From contig NZ_PBSH01000020.1 of NCBI RefSeq assembly GCF_002726155.1, positions 1 through 41,912 of the forward strand: 41,912 bases of DNA, read 5' to 3'. A program made the translations under genes and the position numbers. Of this stretch, positions 40,589 through 41,912 are shown piece after piece. The DNA comes from Alcanivorax sp. GTDB lineage: Bacteria; Pseudomonadota; Gammaproteobacteria; Pseudomonadales; Alcanivoracaceae. Numbering within the stretch: the stretch's first letter is position 1; every line of letters begins with the position of its first letter. The notes under the pieces were generated by a model. The model saw nothing but the letters and a program-made list of their open reading frames with translations. It made no database searches and was not told where the DNA came from.

Positions 40589-41912
40589 CTAGCTGGCGTT
40601 ATCGTCATCCATAACCGGGGCGACATCAAGCTGGCCCTGGGTGGCATCCAGTGTTGCCTGCAGATTGTCCTGCACGCTATGCATGACATCACTGGCAGAC
40701 CAGATGGCCGGAATACCATAGGTCACCGCCAGGCTGGCGGCGCCGTTGGCAGGGTCCTGCTCGGCAATCACCAGGCCCGCTGCCTGCACCAGCCAGGGTA
40801 GCCATGCCGGCTCCACCTGATCCACCACCACGATATCGCCGGGCTGGATCTTGTTCAGGCACCAGGCGCTGCAGACCCGCCGTATTGGCCCTTCCACAGA
40901 GCCTTTGACCAATGGCAGACCGCGCAGCAAGGGGCTGAGACGCTGCCCGCCACCGAAACCATAGCCCACCTGATCCATCTTCCAGTCGGGCGCGCCTTGC
41001 AGGCCATCATCCAGATAACGGAGTTTACGGTCACCAATGATTTCTTTGCCGGCGCTGGCTGGCAGCTTTTGGCCCATCCACAGCTGCCAGAGCTCATCAA
41101 AGTACAGGAAATAAATATCGTCCGGATGCTGCAGCATGCCCTGCTCGACCGCGATAGCGCCCATGGAGCGCAGCAACTGGCGCAGCCGGTTGCCGATGGC
41201 AAAACGCAGTCCTCGGGCCGTGCGTGCCATACGCAACGCATTGGCGTCCTGCTCACTTGGCTGGGCCAGTTGCGCGTCGCTGACCACGCCCGGTTGCTGC
41301 AGGCCATTCAGGGTTGCGGCCTGGGCCGGGCCTTCATTTAACGGTGCATGCACAGGATCGGCACCCGGCCGCATCCCGGTATGGCGTACCGATTCCAGAT
41401 CACCGCGGGCCAGCGCTTCCACAGCCTGCAATTCCGCAGGGGTTGTGAGCAGCGCCAGCGGTAACGGCGCGCTATAGCGCGGCAAGGCATCGGCGAGGGT
41501 CAGGTAGGCAAGCTCGCCATCCACCCGGCTGAGCGACTCCCCCATGGCATCCAGCCGCATAAAAGCCCGCCACAGCCCCTCGCGGGTCACGTCCGGCTCT
41601 TTCCAGTGGCGCACATCCAGCGACAACTGCATCAGGGTCCAGCGATGACGCCATTGTGTGACAACGTTGCGAAGGCGCGAACGCGGGCGCGCTGGTGTTA
41701 CCTGATCATGGATCTCCAGCTGCCGCCAGGCCGGGGGCACGAAACGGCTCGCCCCCTGGTGCTGTTGCTGGAGTTCGCGAAAAAAGGCGCAATTAGTATA
41801 GATGTGGCTGTGCTGGCGTCGATAAGGCTCGATCTTCGCCAGTCGGCTCCAGCCGGCCTGCTCAACCAGCGGCTCCCAGAAAGCCGCCTTCAGCCAGCGG
41901 CCCGCCAGGGTG
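40589..41912 (-). CDS. PEP-utilizing-enzyme-like protein, C-terminal part (degenerate active site)
   Basis: The frame stays open to the right edge of the window, so at least 440 residues are present and the N-terminus is missing. The last ~110 residues resemble the PEP-utilizing swivelling domain: GSVEGPIRRV, PGDIVVVDQVEPAWLPWL and YGIPAIWS line up with its usual order. The catalytic histidine normally found in TSHAAIVAR is absent; the matching stretch reads DPANGAASLAV, with a glycine at that position (residue 333 counted from the in-frame GTG at 41740). The middle part, HPDDIYFLYFDELWQLW, resembles the region before this domain in PEP synthase and rifampin phosphotransferase-like proteins. 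It may have lost phosphotransfer or serve another role. The ATP-grasp domain would lie beyond the window. Confidence 0.75.
   Translation of the reverse strand, partial: TLAGRWLKAAFWEPLVEQAGWSRLAKIEPYRRQHSHIYTNCAFFRELQQQHQGASRFVPPAWRQLEIHDQVTPARPRSRLRNVVTQWRHRWTLMQLSLDVRHWKEPDVTREGLWRAFMRLDAMGESLSRVDGELAYLTLADALPRYSAPLPLALLTTPAELQAVEALARGDLESVRHTGMRPGADPVHAPLNEGPAQAATLNGLQQPGVVSDAQLAQPSEQDANALRMARTARGLRFAIGNRLRQLLRSMGAIAVEQGMLQHPDDIYFLYFDELWQLWMGQKLPASAGKEIIGDRKLRYLDDGLQGAPDWKMDQVGYGFGGGQRLSPLLRGLPLVKGSVEGPIRRVCSAWCLNKIQPGDIVVVDQVEPAWLPWLVQAAGLVIAEQDPANGAASLAVTYGIPAIWSASDVMHSVQDNLQATLDATQGQLDVAPVMDDDNAS

Overview
The window is about 42 kb of a gammaproteobacterial chromosome. Gene order and protein character suggest a marine, obligately respiratory lineage such as Alcanivorax or a relative. 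This rests on recalled similarity to Pseudomonas-type cbb3 and Anr loci, not on a search. Genes are tightly packed, mostly GC-rich, and nearly all housekeeping. Only the first ~0.6 kb looks like mobile DNA.

Layout. Positions 1-632 hold the end of an insertion sequence that appears to have cut a tyrosine recombinase gene, followed by an AT-rich tract of dyad repeats. Positions 633-2643 carry a LysR regulator diverging from a quinone-oxidoreductase-like dehydrogenase. Positions 2909-7077 encode a two-gene RND efflux system. Positions 7393-19415 form the respiratory core: ccoNOQP (cbb3 oxidase), ccoGHIS (its assembly), a TauE/SafE-like membrane protein, hemN (anaerobic haem synthesis), an Fnr/Anr oxygen sensor, a UspE-like protein and a small coiled-coil protein. 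Perfect FNR/Anr boxes precede ccoN and hemN, each placed as expected for a class II activated promoter, so the sensor encoded here probably controls the oxidase and haem genes beside it.

Positions 19470-26943 hold yaaA, a small membrane protein, a metallo-beta-lactamase-fold hydrolase, corA, an AlkB-type dioxygenase, a fused SpmA/SpmB-like membrane protein and the periplasmic protease prc. Positions 27043-30568 hold a DUF2236 (MpaB/Lcp-like) oxygenase, an alpha/beta hydrolase and an ABC1/UbiB-family kinase-like protein. A striking double operator sits on the promoter of the DUF2236 gene. Positions 30802-33686 encode the three-subunit proton-translocating transhydrogenase (pntAA-pntAB-pntB). 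The remainder holds an MscS channel with a DUF481 outer-membrane protein, metH, a DUF2189 membrane protein, and the C-terminal part of a PEP-utilizing-enzyme-like protein whose catalytic histidine appears to be lost.

No CRISPR array, tRNA, rRNA or clear new defence system was seen. The most distinctive signals are the IS/integrase junction with a hairpin over the transposase ribosome-binding site, the DUF2236 operator pair, a CCGATA element shared by the prc and pntAA upstream regions, the altered proton-relay residues of the RND pump, and the degenerate PEP-utilizer.
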